Notes: generated by a model not told the origin, from the sequence alone. A DNA stretch of 64,000 nt from Peristeroidobacter soli (GCF_004138485.1 NZ_RYEV01000007.1:372001-436000), one strand, 5' to 3'; shown: positions 1-9,299, numbered from the stretch's first letter. Numbers and translations: made by a program.

Positions 1-51
1 ACGGCTGCCGTGGCAAAACGCCCGGAAATAGCCTTGGTTCCGATTGGCTGA
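1..51 (+). CDS. Possible 3' end of an upstream gene
   Basis: The first reading frame is open from base 1 to a TGA at 49-51 and would encode 17 codons ending in ALVPIG. It may be the tail of a gene beginning before the window. Too little is present to identify a family, and an open frame of this length can occur by chance. The S9 peptidase start follows 62 bases later on the same strand. Confidence 0.25.
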   Translation, partial: TAAVAKRPEIALVPIG

Positions 52-113
52 ATTGACGCAGCAATTGCCGTACGACACTCTCGCGGTCCTCTTCCTTCGG
101 GAGCGCCTTTCCT

Positions 114-2147
114 ATGTTGAATGCCCCGTTGCGTGCCCTGCTGCTCGGCTGGGTGGCGTGCCAGTTTGTTCCGTCAATGGCCCTGGCCGCGGCCGAACGC
201 CGCGCCCTCACCGCCGAGGACATCAACGCCGTGCGGGAGGTGAGCGATCCACAGCTGTCCCCCGATGGCCAATGGGTCGCTTATGCGGTTCGCACCGCCG
301 ATCCGGTCAAGGACAAAGGCAACAGTCATCTCTGGATGTCGAGCTGGGATGGCAAACAGAGCGTGCAGCTCACCAATTCCGAGGACAGCGAGACCACGCC
401 CCGCTGGAGCCCCGACGGCAAATATCTGGGCTTCCTGACCGCTCGCGGCGCAGACGAGCCGCCGGAGCAGGTGTGGTTGCTCGATCGACAGGGCGGTGAG
501 GCCAAGCCGCTGACCGGCTTCAATGGCGACGTGGTGGATTTCCGCTGGTCGCCCGACGGCAAGAAGCTGGCGCTGATCGTCAGTGACGAAGATCCCCGCA
601 AACAACGCGGCACCGACAAGGACAAGACGCCGCCACCCATCGTCATCGATCGTTACTACTTCAAGGAAGACGTCACCGGCTATCTCGGCACCCAGCGCCA
701 GCACTTGTATGTATTCGACATGGCCACGCGCAAGGCGGACAACCTCACGCCGGGCCGCTTCGACGAAAGCATGCCGAGCTGGTCGCCCGATGGCAGCCGC
801 ATCGCTTTCTATAGCAATCGCAACGACGATCCGGACCGGAACAACGAGTTCGGCTTGTATACGATCGAGCCGCGCGCCGGGGCGACGCCGACACTGGTCA
901 CCCAGTTTCAAGGTGACGAGGGCGATTCCTCCTGGATGAGCGCGCCCAGCTGGCGACCCGACGGACGCGAGCTCGCGTTCGTGACCGCGGGCGACCCGAA
1001 GCTCATCTATTACTCCATTCACAACCTGGCTGTGGTCGCCGCGACCGGCGGCACTGCGCGCCTGCTCACCCAGTCTCTGGATCGCAATGTCATCGAGCCG
1101 CGCTGGTCGGCCGATGGCAAGTCGATCTATTTCATGCTGGAGGATGATCGCAATCAGGTGTTGGCACGCATCGCTGTGGCCAGCGGCAAGGTCGACCGGC
1201 TGCTCGATGGCCGGCGTGAGACCACGGCGTACTCTGTAGGCAGCAAGGGTCGCATCGCCGTGCTCGACAGCACGGTCGACTCGCCCGACGCGGTGTATGC
1301 ATTGGACGGCAAGCAGCCGCGCCTGCTGTCACATCACAATGACGAATGGCTGGCGAGCGCGAAGCTCGGCACGACCGAGGAGATTTCGTTTCCGTCGAAG
1401 GATGGCACTCGGATCAGTGGCTTCGTCGTCACGCCGGCCAACTACGACCGTAACAAGCGGTATCCAACCTTGTTGTGGATTCATGGCGGCCCGGTCGCGC
1501 AGTACGCGAACTCCTTCACGCTGCCGTGGCAGATCTTTGCTTCCCAAGGCTACGTGGTCGTCGCCGCCAATCCGCGCGGCAGCTCGGGTCGCGGTGAAGC
1601 GTTCACGACAGCGATTTATAAAGATTGGGGCGGCAAGGATTCGGAAGACGTGCTCGCTGCCGTGGATCACGTGGTTCAGCAGGGCATCGCCGATCCGAAT
1701 CGATTGGGCGTCGGCGGGTGGAGCTATGGCGGCATTCTCACCAATGTCGTGATCGCCAAGGACACGCGCTTCAAGTCGGCGACCAGCGGCGCGTCGATCT
1801 CCAACGTGCTGGCGGGTTACGGCACGGATATGTACGTGCGTGAATACGAGATGGAGTTGGGCGTGCCGTGGAAGAACCTGGACACCTATCTGCACAATTC
1901 GTATGCCTTCCTGCATGCGGATCGGATCAAGACGCCGACGCTGTTCCTGTGCGGCGATCAGGACTTCAACGTGCCGCTGCTGAATTCAGAGCAGATGTAT
2001 CAGGCGCTCCGCAGCCTCGGTGTGCCGACGCAGCTGGTGATTTATCCGGGGCAGCATCATGGGATTCGCAAGCCGACGTATTTGAAGGATCGGATGCAGC
2101 GATATCTGGATTGGCACGGCAAGTATTTGAACCCGCCGCAGACCTGA
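114..2147 (+). CDS. Exported S9 family (prolyl oligopeptidase-type) peptidase
   Basis: A 677-aa serine peptidase of the dipeptidyl-aminopeptidase/acylaminoacyl-peptidase group, expected to cleave short peptides in the periplasm. A hydrophobic N-terminal segment ending near ALAAAE looks like a Sec signal peptide. Residues about 30-400 contain repeated WSPDG/WRPDG/WSADG motifs typical of TolB-like beta-propeller blades. The C-terminal alpha/beta hydrolase domain has GGWSYGG with nucleophile Ser537, Asp617 in GDQDFNVP and the His648/His649 pair in HHG. Length and domain order are normal for the family. The ATG at 114 gives the signal peptide directly. The gene is convergent with an unknown gene at 2322. 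Exact substrate is unknown. Confidence 0.92.
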   Translation: MLNAPLRALLLGWVACQFVPSMALAAAERRALTAEDINAVREVSDPQLSPDGQWVAYAVRTADPVKDKGNSHLWMSSWDGKQSVQLTNSEDSETTPRWSPDGKYLGFLTARGADEPPEQVWLLDRQGGEAKPLTGFNGDVVDFRWSPDGKKLALIVSDEDPRKQRGTDKDKTPPPIVIDRYYFKEDVTGYLGTQRQHLYVFDMATRKADNLTPGRFDESMPSWSPDGSRIAFYSNRNDDPDRNNEFGLYTIEPRAGATPTLVTQFQGDEGDSSWMSAPSWRPDGRELAFVTAGDPKLIYYSIHNLAVVAATGGTARLLTQSLDRNVIEPRWSADGKSIYFMLEDDRNQVLARIAVASGKVDRLLDGRRETTAYSVGSKGRIAVLDSTVDSPDAVYALDGKQPRLLSHHNDEWLASAKLGTTEEISFPSKDGTRISGFVVTPANYDRNKRYPTLLWIHGGPVAQYANSFTLPWQIFASQGYVVVAANPRGSSGRGEAFTTAIYKDWGGKDSEDVLAAVDHVVQQGIADPNRLGVGGWSYGGILTNVVIAKDTRFKSATSGASISNVLAGYGTDMYVREYEMELGVPWKNLDTYLHNSYAFLHADRIKTPTLFLCGDQDFNVPLLNSEQMYQALRSLGVPTQLVIYPGQHHGIRKPTYLKDRMQRYLDWHGKYLNPPQT

Positions 2148-2199
2148 CGCGATCGACGCATACCGTTCTCGACGCCGCAAACGCTGCTGGCCTGGACAC

Positions 2200-2315
2200 G
2201 GCACGATTGCTTGAACGGCTGCAGCTCGAAGACGACCTTACACGGCACGATCGCTTGAGCGGCTGCAGCTCGAAGACGGCCTTGCGGCACGATCGCTTGA
2301 GCGGCGCCGGTCGTG
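2200..2315. repeat. Short tandem repeat, about 2.5 copies of 42-44 bp
   Basis: Units begin at 2200, 2244 and 2286 with GGCACGAT(T/C)GCTTGA(A/G)CGGC and continue through GCAGCTCGAAGACG. The third unit is partial. It lies in the 174-bp gap between two convergent genes (stops at 2147 and 2322). No T-tract follows, so it is not an obvious intrinsic terminator. The unequal period (44, then 42) suggests slippage or recombination between copies. Confidence 0.8.
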
Positions 2316-2321
2316 GCGCGG

Positions 2322-3218
2322 TTACTTCTTTTTAGTCGTGGAGCGACGCTTGGGGGAAGACCGCGAGGGCGGCGATTCGACTTCGGCGCGCTGACGCAGG
2401 CCTTCAAACAAATCGTCATTCCGCGTCGTACGCACGATCTGGTCGCCTTGTACGTCGTCGCGGATACCCAGCGCCGCGGCGGCGGGTTGGCGAATGAGGT
2501 AGGCGCCGCGCGGCGTAAATGCCTTCGACGACGGCTCCGGTCGGTCATACGCCTCATACCACCATCGCGCCGCCTGCCAGATCGCCTCGGGGCAACTCGA
2601 CGCCGACGGCAACCCCGGACTGAGATCGATGTTGGCGAGACCGTGTGCCCGCTCGAGCAGCGTCGCGGATGGAATGCCATGCCCCTGCATCAGCGGATTG
2701 CCGCGATCGCCGACCGCCCAGCAGTAACCCAGCCACGCGACGATCTGCGCCAGTAGATCGACAATGTTCCGTTCCTGCCCGATACGCGCAACATGCTCTT
2801 TGATAGCGGCATGCGCATCCGTGAACTGCAACACCGCGATGTTTGGATAGAACATCGAATCGCCGTAGCGTGATTCGGCATCGAGCTTCACTGCTTCCAG
2901 ACCGTTCCGCTCCACCCGCGCACTGCTGTTGCTGATCGCATCGACCCGCGCGGTCATCAGAACATCGCCATCGATCAACAGACCGCAGGTCGACCAGAAG
3001 CTCGGCAAGAGATCCTGCCGCAACTCCGATTGCGCGACCCGCATCCGAAAATCGACGATGGAGGTGCCGCCGAGCAGCACCACGCCATCGCGATATCCCG
3101 TCGAAGTCAGCCAGGCGAAATTCGCCACCTCGCCTTGAGGGGCCGCAGTCGACGGCGTCTCCACCAGCAGAGGATTGCCCTGGGCAACGTCGGAACGGCG
3201 CAGTCCGGATAGATTCAT
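2322..3218 (-). CDS. Conserved-looking hypothetical protein, coupled to PhoD-like phosphatase
   Basis: A 298-aa protein I do not recognise. It has no signal peptide or membrane segment. The N-terminal part is rich in short beta-like stretches (VVLLGGTSIVDF), the middle has WLGYCWAVGDRGNP followed by HGIPSATLLERAHG, and the C-terminus is a basic, low-complexity tail ending in KRRSTTKKK. Its ATG overlaps the stop of the upstream phosphatase gene (3215-3218, ATGA), so the two are almost certainly translationally coupled and probably act together. No function is assigned. Confidence 0.75.
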   Translation of the reverse strand: MNLSGLRRSDVAQGNPLLVETPSTAAPQGEVANFAWLTSTGYRDGVVLLGGTSIVDFRMRVAQSELRQDLLPSFWSTCGLLIDGDVLMTARVDAISNSSARVERNGLEAVKLDAESRYGDSMFYPNIAVLQFTDAHAAIKEHVARIGQERNIVDLLAQIVAWLGYCWAVGDRGNPLMQGHGIPSATLLERAHGLANIDLSPGLPSASSCPEAIWQAARWWYEAYDRPEPSSKAFTPRGAYLIRQPAAAALGIRDDVQGDQIVRTTRNDDLFEGLRQRAEVESPPSRSSPKRRSTTKKK

Positions 3219-4609
3219 GAGCTGATCCCCAGGAAATAGTCCTGACGAAATGACGGACGACTGGCATCGAGATCATCCAGCCGCCACTGCGAAACGGTAC
3301 AGAACACTCGCTGCCCGCGCCGATAGAACTCCAGCAACATCGTGCCTTCGGCGGAGGAGCGCAGTGCTGCTTCGGTATGCAGCGTCGTGCCGTTGAACGG
3401 ATGCCGCGCCGGCAGACTCGCCTTGGCCGGTGCCGCGACCCAGCCGCCGAACAACGACAACAACTGCCCGCCCGCCACCAGCGACAGCGGTGAGCTGATC
3501 AATTCAGTGACTCGACGCTCCTTGCCGCCCGCGGGAAACGAGGACCAGGCGATGCGACTGAAATGCAGATCGCCCGTGAGCACCGCCGTGCTGCGCGTCG
3601 AACGTCCCAGCAGGTCCATCAACTCCACATAGTCGCGCTCATAGTCCGCGAGACGGTAGTCGCCGAAGTCTCCTCTGCGTTTCGAGGCGCCTTCGAAGAT
3701 CGGCTGACCCAACACCAGCACGCCCAAACCCTGCGGCTCGCCAGCCCAAGCCCGAAGTTGACGCCACTGCGTTTCGGAAAACAAACGGTCACAACACTCG
3801 CCGCGATTCACTCGTGTATCGAGCACGAAGAAATCCAGCGGCGGCACGCGGAATCGCTGGCCATTGGCCGTATCGCCTTGAAACGTTTGTCCGAGCGCGC
3901 GGGCCATCGCCTGCCACGCCTTGCGCTTGGTCGAATCACTCGTGTCGCGAGCGGTCGCGCTGGGATGGGGCGCGTTGTTCCAAAGCTCATGATCGTCGGT
4001 ACAGAACACGTTCGCGCCTTGCGCCAGCACCGTTTTCAGCCCCTGATCGGCAAACCAGGTGCGGGCATAGGTCGAGCAGTGACGCTGCTCCAGTTCCGCG
4101 ACGCTGTGAGATTTGATCGCGAACTCATACCAGGGCGCGTCCAGATACACTTGATCGCCCGCCCAGATGCGCAGGTGCGATCGCAGTCCATTGCGATCGA
4201 GCTGCGAGAACAAGGACGAAGCAAGACGCGAGCGCTTGTTCCCGGTGAAATAACAGGACGACAGCAACACTCGCAGCGGCCTGGTTTCGTCGCCCAGCTG
4301 CTCCGGCAACGTCTCGAAGCGCGCTTGCACTGGCTCGCCGTCATTGAGACTGGCGCTGGCCTCGTACCGCCGATCGGATTTCAGCGCGCCTTTGTCGATG
4401 AACTGATAGTGCAGCGGCATGGCACCAGTCGGCTGCCAGGAGGCGGAGCTCTTTGGCGGGAAACCCTGCCAGTCTTTCACCGGCACGGGCACATCGATGC
4501 CGTTTACTCGCAAGCAGATCGAGCCCAGCTGCGTTCTATCGACACCCCGCGCGCACAGCCAGAGACGAGCGCTGTGCTGAGTGACCAGATGTGGCAGCAA
4601 GTAGAGCAT
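3215..4609 (-). CDS. PhoD-like metallophosphatase (alkaline phosphatase D family)
   Basis: A 464-aa protein with the metal-binding signatures of PhoD-like phosphodiesterases/phosphatases: LSSCYF, AGDQVYLD, TDDHELWNN, LDTRVNR and LTGDLHFS in the expected order, supplying the Asp/Asn/His ligands of a binuclear centre. Classical PhoD is Tat-exported, but this one begins MLYLLPHLVTQHSARLWL with no twin-arginine or Sec signal, so a cytoplasmic location is likely. The N-terminal ~120 residues resemble the beta-sandwich domain that precedes the catalytic domain in PhoD. It heads a two-gene unit with the unknown 298-aa gene and is divergent from the helicase, with 65 bp between the two starts. The substrate cannot be predicted. 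Confidence 0.85.
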   Translation of the reverse strand: MLYLLPHLVTQHSARLWLCARGVDRTQLGSICLRVNGIDVPVPVKDWQGFPPKSSASWQPTGAMPLHYQFIDKGALKSDRRYEASASLNDGEPVQARFETLPEQLGDETRPLRVLLSSCYFTGNKRSRLASSLFSQLDRNGLRSHLRIWAGDQVYLDAPWYEFAIKSHSVAELEQRHCSTYARTWFADQGLKTVLAQGANVFCTDDHELWNNAPHPSATARDTSDSTKRKAWQAMARALGQTFQGDTANGQRFRVPPLDFFVLDTRVNRGECCDRLFSETQWRQLRAWAGEPQGLGVLVLGQPIFEGASKRRGDFGDYRLADYERDYVELMDLLGRSTRSTAVLTGDLHFSRIAWSSFPAGGKERRVTELISSPLSLVAGGQLLSLFGGWVAAPAKASLPARHPFNGTTLHTEAALRSSAEGTMLLEFYRRGQRVFCTVSQWRLDDLDASRPSFRQDYFLGISS

Positions 4610-4674
4610 GGCGCGATATTTCGGCGGTCAGTCAGCTCTGTCGTTATATACAGTTTTGCGCCATTATAGCCGCG

Positions 4675-6786
4675 ATGAGTATTGCAGCCAGCACCGCCCC
4701 CACGTCCTCGGCCACCTTTGGAGAAACCCTGAACGCCGCTCAACGGCGGGCTGCTCTCTATGGTGCGCGCTCGGCCGATGGATTCAGTGCCGGTCCGTTG
4801 CTGATCATCGCCGGCGCCGGCACCGGCAAGACCAACACGCTCGCCCATCGAGTCGCGCACTTGCTGCTCGAGGGCGTACCGCCCGAACGCATCCTGCTAT
4901 TGACGTTCACACGTCGTGCCGCTCAGGAAATGCTCCGCCGAGCGGAACGGATCGCCACTCAAGCCTTGGGTAACTCGGAGCGCGCCGGTGCGATTCATAT
5001 CAATGCCGCTCGCCTGCTGTGGTCCGGCACGTTCCATTCCATCGGCAACCGACTGATCCGCGAGTACGCGCACGTCGTCGGGCTCGAACCGTCGTTCTCG
5101 GTCATGGATCGAGGCGACGCCGCCGATCTGCTCGACGTGGTCCGCCAGGAGCTGGGCGTCTCCAAGAAAGAGAAGCGCTTCCCGCGCAAGGACACTTGTC
5201 TTGCGATCTACTCACACAAGGTGAACAGCCGCGCCCCGCTCGCGAAAACGCTGCAGGACGTGTTTCCCTGGTGTGTCGAGTGGGCGGATGATCTCACTAA
5301 ACTGTTTCGCCGGTATGTCGAGCTCAAGCATTCACAGCAGCTGCTCGATTACGACGACCTGCTGCTCTACTGGCACTTGCTCGTTCAGGAATCGGAGCTC
5401 GCACAGGCCATCGGCGCGCGCTTCTCGCATGTGTTGATTGACGAATATCAAGATACCAATGCGCTGCAGGCCGAGACCGTGATGGCCATGAAGCCGCACG
5501 GGGCTGGTGTGTGCGTCGTCGGCGATGACGCGCAGGCCATTTACTCGTTTCGGGCCGCGACCATCGAGAACATTCTCGAGTTCCCCGCGCGCTTCACGCC
5601 GGCGGCCGAGGTCATCAAGCTGGAGCACAACTATCGCTCGGTGCAGCCCATCCTCGATGCGTCCAATCTGTTGATGCGCGACAGCCCCCGGCAATATGAA
5701 AAGGAACTGCGCTCGGGGCGGGATTCATCGCGCCGTCCTTTTTATGTTTCGGTTCAGGATGACAAGGCGCAGGCGCTCTACATCGTCGAACAGATCCTGG
5801 CCGCACGCGAGCAAGGCGTCGCGCTACGCAAGCAAGCGGTGTTGATGCGCAACTCTCATCACGGCGACATGCTCGAACTGGAACTGATCCGGCGGAACAT
5901 TCCCTACGCCAAATACGGCGGCCTGAAATTCCTCGAAGCGGCGCACGTCAAGGATGTGCTGGCGCTGCTGCGCTGGGCCGACAACCCCCGCCATCGAATC
6001 GCTGGCTTCCGGGTGCTGCAATTGTTGAGCGGCGTCGGCCCTGCCGTCGCGGATCGCTGTTTGAAAGTGTTTGAAGCCAGCGGCTATGCATGGCCGACAC
6101 TCGCTTCCTATCGCATGCCGTCGGCGGCGGAGCGGGATTGGGTTGGCTTAGTGGAGCTGGTCAACGATCTGACCCAGGCGCGCGAATGGATCGGTCAGCT
6201 GAGCCGACTTCGCAAATGGTACGAGCCGCAGCTCGAACGCATCTACGACGCCGCGCGCGTGCGCATCGGCGATATCGAGCAATTGGAACGGCTGGCGGGT
6301 CAGTACGCCTCCCGCGAGCAGTTCATTACCGAGCTGACGCTGGACCCACCGCAGGTCACCAGCGATCTCGCCGGCGATCCGGCGCGGGATGAGGACTACC
6401 TGATCCTCTCGACCATTCATTCGGCGAAAGGCCAGGAATGGGATTCGGTGTATGTGTTGAACGTGGCCGACGGCAACTTCCCCAACGAACACGCGACCGG
6501 CCGGCCCGACTTGATCGAAGAAGAGCGGCGGCTGTTGTATGTGGCGATGACGCGCGCCAGGCACGATCTGCATCTGGTCGCGCCTCTGAAGTACTACATC
6601 ACTCAGCAAAGCCGCACCGGCGATGCGCATGTTTATGGCGCGCGCAGCCGCTTCCTGACCGATCGGCTCATGCAATGTTTCGAGCAGCGCGCGTGGCCGG
6701 CGACGCCTCAGACGCTGAATAACAAGGCCTCTGATACCAAAGTACGAATTGACGCAGCGGCGGCGCTACGCGCAATGTGGGACTGA
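4675..6786 (+). CDS. UvrD/Rep-type superfamily I ATP-dependent DNA helicase
   Basis: A 703-aa 3'-5' helicase of the UvrD/Rep group. Visible SF1 motifs in order: Walker A GAGTGKTN, Ia LTFTRRAAQEM, GTFHSIGNRL, Walker B LIDEYQDTN, III VGDDAQAIYSFRAA, IV EHNYRS, V STIHSAKGQEWDSVYV and VI LLYVAMTRARHDLHL. The frame stays open upstream to 4591, but ATG 4675 starts a typical leader (MSIAAS) and leaves a 65-bp promoter gap to the divergent phosphatase gene; upstream starts would overlap that gene's 5' end. It is a bit shorter than UvrD (about 720) and lacks an obvious Tudor-like C-terminal tail. Whether it is a true UvrD or an additional accessory paralogue cannot be settled here. Confidence 0.93.
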   Translation: MSIAASTAPTSSATFGETLNAAQRRAALYGARSADGFSAGPLLIIAGAGTGKTNTLAHRVAHLLLEGVPPERILLLTFTRRAAQEMLRRAERIATQALGNSERAGAIHINAARLLWSGTFHSIGNRLIREYAHVVGLEPSFSVMDRGDAADLLDVVRQELGVSKKEKRFPRKDTCLAIYSHKVNSRAPLAKTLQDVFPWCVEWADDLTKLFRRYVELKHSQQLLDYDDLLLYWHLLVQESELAQAIGARFSHVLIDEYQDTNALQAETVMAMKPHGAGVCVVGDDAQAIYSFRAATIENILEFPARFTPAAEVIKLEHNYRSVQPILDASNLLMRDSPRQYEKELRSGRDSSRRPFYVSVQDDKAQALYIVEQILAAREQGVALRKQAVLMRNSHHGDMLELELIRRNIPYAKYGGLKFLEAAHVKDVLALLRWADNPRHRIAGFRVLQLLSGVGPAVADRCLKVFEASGYAWPTLASYRMPSAAERDWVGLVELVNDLTQAREWIGQLSRLRKWYEPQLERIYDAARVRIGDIEQLERLAGQYASREQFITELTLDPPQVTSDLAGDPARDEDYLILSTIHSAKGQEWDSVYVLNVADGNFPNEHATGRPDLIEEERRLLYVAMTRARHDLHLVAPLKYYITQQSRTGDAHVYGARSRFLTDRLMQCFEQRAWPATPQTLNNKASDTKVRIDAAAALRAMWD

Positions 6787-6820
6787 CTCCTCTTTCCATA
6801 ACAACACTCAAGGTCCATCT

Positions 6821-8824
6821 ATGGCGAAGCGCACGGCCCGCGCTGCGGCTGGCAGCAAGCGCGCGAAAACGAGAACCTTCGACGTCCGCCGCGACACTCT
6901 CGATTTCCGCGACAAGATGTATGTGCCGACGCTGATCGAAGTGCCGACGGAACGCGAACTGCAACGCTATCGCGAGCTCCGTATCCCCATCCTCAATCAA
7001 GGTTCCGAAGGCGCGTGCACCGGCTATGGCCTCGCGACCGTCGTGAACTACCTGCTTACCACGCGCAAAGTGGTGAGCGACTGCAATCCCTGTAGCGCGC
7101 GAATGTTGTACGAGCTCGCCAAGCGCTATGACGAATGGCCCGGCGAAGGCTATTCAGGCTCGAGCGCGCGTGGCGCGATGAAAGGTTGGCACAAACACGG
7201 CGTGTGCTCCGAAGCGGTCTGGCCTTCGGAAGCCAGCAAGAGCAAGAAGGGCCAGTTACTGACGGGCCTGAACGATGCGCGTACCGCCGACGCCCTGCGC
7301 CGTCCGCTCGGCGCGTACTACCGCGTGAACCACAAAGACCTGGTCGCCATGCATTCCGCGATTGCCGAGGTCGGCGTGCTGTTCGCCACCTCGGCCGTGC
7401 ATCAAGGCTGGTCCGAATGCGGCGACGACGGTTTGATCGAGTATTCCGAAACGGTGCTCGGCGCGCACGCCTTTGCCATCGTCGGTTACGACAAGCACGG
7501 GTTCTGGATTCAGAACTCGTGGGGCGAGGAGTGGGGCTACCAAGGCTTCGCGTGCATCAGCTATGACGACTGGTTGCAGAACGCGACCGACGTCTGGGTC
7601 GCCCGGCTTGGCGCGCCGATCGAGTTGAAGAAGAGCACATCGACCGCGGTCGCGCACTCCGCATCGGCAGGTCAATCGGCTGCGTATTCGTATCCGGACC
7701 TGCGGCCCCACATCGTCAGTCTCGGCAACAACGGTGAGTTCAAAGCTGGCGGCAATTACGGCACCTCCGCTGAGGATGTCGCACAGTTGTTCAAGACCGA
7801 ACTGCCAATGGCCATCGACAACGCCGGCTACAAACACGTCCTGCTTTACGCACACGGCGGCTTGGTGAGTGAGAACTCGGCGGTGCAACGGCTGGCCGAC
7901 TACCGGCCGACCATGCTGTCGTCAGGCATCTATCCGTTCACCTTCATCTGGCACAGCGACTACTGGACCACGGTGAAGAACGTGCTCGACGACGCGTTCA
8001 GCCGGCGCCGTCCCGAAGGCGCGCTCGATGCGGCCAAGGACTTCATGCTCGATCGACTCGATGATGCACTCGAACCGCTGGCTCGAGTGCTCTCGGGCAA
8101 GGCGGCGTGGGATGAAATGAAAGAGAACGCGCTCGGCGCGACCCAGAACACCAAGGGCGGCGCGCGTGCGGTGGTGGGTCATCTCAAGCGGCTGTTCGAG
8201 AAACTGCCGGCCCAGCAAGTGCCCAAGATTCATCTGGTCGGTCACAGCGCGGGCAGCATTTTCCATGCGCCGCTGGTCACCGCACTGAATGAAGCCGGCA
8301 TCGACGTCGAGTCGTGCACGCTGTGGGCACCGGCCTGTACGGTCGAGCTGTTCAAACAGCACTATCTGCCGGCGATCAAGAAGAAGCGCATCAAACGGTT
8401 CGCGTTGTTCGCGCTGTCCGATAAGTCCGAGCAGGACGACAACTGCGCCAGCATCTATCACAAGTCGCTGCTGTACCTCGTCTCGCATTCCTTCGAGGAA
8501 AAGCCGCGCATTCCGCTGTTCCGCGACGGTGTACCCATCCTCGGCATGGAGAAATTCCTGCGTAAGGATGCGGAGCTGATGGCGTTGTTCAAAGCGGACA
8601 ATGCCAGTCTGGTGATCTCGCCCAACAACAAACCGCTCAACTCCATCGACGCGTCGACTTCGCTCCATCATGGCGATTTCGATGACGACGACGCGACCGT
8701 GCGCGCGACGTTGCGCCGGATTCTGGGCGACGGACTGGGCAAGACCGAGAGCATCAGCTTTCAACGCTCGGCTTCGTCGCTACGCGAGCGTCGCGTGCGG
8801 GCCGACAAGGCTGCAGGCTTCTGA
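6821..8824 (+). CDS. Papain-like (C1) cysteine peptidase fused to alpha/beta hydrolase
   Basis: A 667-aa two-domain protein. Residues ~30-265 are a papain-type C1 domain: oxyanion Gln60 and nucleophile Cys66 in LNQGSEGACTGYG, His216 in GAHAFAIVGYD, Asn232 in QNSWGEEWG. Residues ~320-560 look like an alpha/beta hydrolase, with YAHGGL (343-348) as oxyanion segment and a GHSAG elbow with Ser476. There is no signal peptide and no inhibitory propeptide of normal length before the C1 domain; the N-terminus is Lys/Arg-rich. The ATG at 6821 is preferred over an upstream in-frame ATG at 6749 that lies inside the helicase gene. The 3' end overlaps the convergent DUF192 gene by 71 bp. Fusion of two hydrolases with different nucleophiles is unusual; the role is unknown. 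Confidence 0.85.
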   Translation: MAKRTARAAAGSKRAKTRTFDVRRDTLDFRDKMYVPTLIEVPTERELQRYRELRIPILNQGSEGACTGYGLATVVNYLLTTRKVVSDCNPCSARMLYELAKRYDEWPGEGYSGSSARGAMKGWHKHGVCSEAVWPSEASKSKKGQLLTGLNDARTADALRRPLGAYYRVNHKDLVAMHSAIAEVGVLFATSAVHQGWSECGDDGLIEYSETVLGAHAFAIVGYDKHGFWIQNSWGEEWGYQGFACISYDDWLQNATDVWVARLGAPIELKKSTSTAVAHSASAGQSAAYSYPDLRPHIVSLGNNGEFKAGGNYGTSAEDVAQLFKTELPMAIDNAGYKHVLLYAHGGLVSENSAVQRLADYRPTMLSSGIYPFTFIWHSDYWTTVKNVLDDAFSRRRPEGALDAAKDFMLDRLDDALEPLARVLSGKAAWDEMKENALGATQNTKGGARAVVGHLKRLFEKLPAQQVPKIHLVGHSAGSIFHAPLVTALNEAGIDVESCTLWAPACTVELFKQHYLPAIKKKRIKRFALFALSDKSEQDDNCASIYHKSLLYLVSHSFEEKPRIPLFRDGVPILGMEKFLRKDAELMALFKADNASLVISPNNKPLNSIDASTSLHHGDFDDDDATVRATLRRILGDGLGKTESISFQRSASSLRERRVRADKAAGF

Positions 8825-9278
8825 CCGCTCTCGGCAGCCGCAACGAAAACTGGATGGGCAATCGCTCGCACGGCGTGTGATTGACCCTCGGCTGCTTGAT
8901 CGTCGGCCGCTCACTTGGATCATCCGAGAAGCGGTCGACGATCAGATACGTGCCGGCAGTGAGTCGCGTCGTCGCGATCTTGCCGGCGGCCAGCTCCAGA
9001 ACACGCGTCGTGTCCTTCGGCGCAATCACAATGCGCCAGGGCGCGACGTTTTCCGCCAGCCTCAGCACCCGCATCTGCCGGTTCAGAAATACGACGTCGA
9101 TATTGAATCGCATGCCGAGCGTGTGAACGCTGCCTCCCGGCACGAGCAGCAGGCCTTCCTGCTCGGGGATGTTCCGGCGCCGTAGCAAACCGACGCAACG
9201 TGAGCGAAATGAACAAGCCATCTGCACGTGACGCGCGACGCATCGGCCATCGGCCGTGCGCAGTTCCAAAGTTCTCAT
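8754..9278 (-). CDS. DUF192 family protein, last gene of the Tad operon
   Basis: A 174-aa protein whose first ~115 residues match DUF192: GLLRRRNIPEQEGLLLVP, HTLGMRFNIDVVFLN and VAPWRIVIAPKDTTRVLELAAG are the family signatures. Residues after ~125 (SDDPSERPTIKQPRV onward) are an Arg-rich extension beyond the usual 110-130-aa domain and may be poorly conserved. Most DUF192 proteins are exported or lipoproteins; this one begins MRTLELRTADGR without a signal. The gene starts 21 bp after the tadC stop on the same strand and so probably belongs to the pilus operon. The biochemical role of the family is unknown. Confidence 0.85.
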   Translation of the reverse strand: MRTLELRTADGRCVARHVQMACSFRSRCVGLLRRRNIPEQEGLLLVPGGSVHTLGMRFNIDVVFLNRQMRVLRLAENVAPWRIVIAPKDTTRVLELAAGKIATTRLTAGTYLIVDRFSDDPSERPTIKQPRVNHTPCERLPIQFSLRLPRAVRSLQPCRPARDARVATKPSVES

Positions 9279-9299
9279 GAGCTTCCTTGCACTCCTCGA

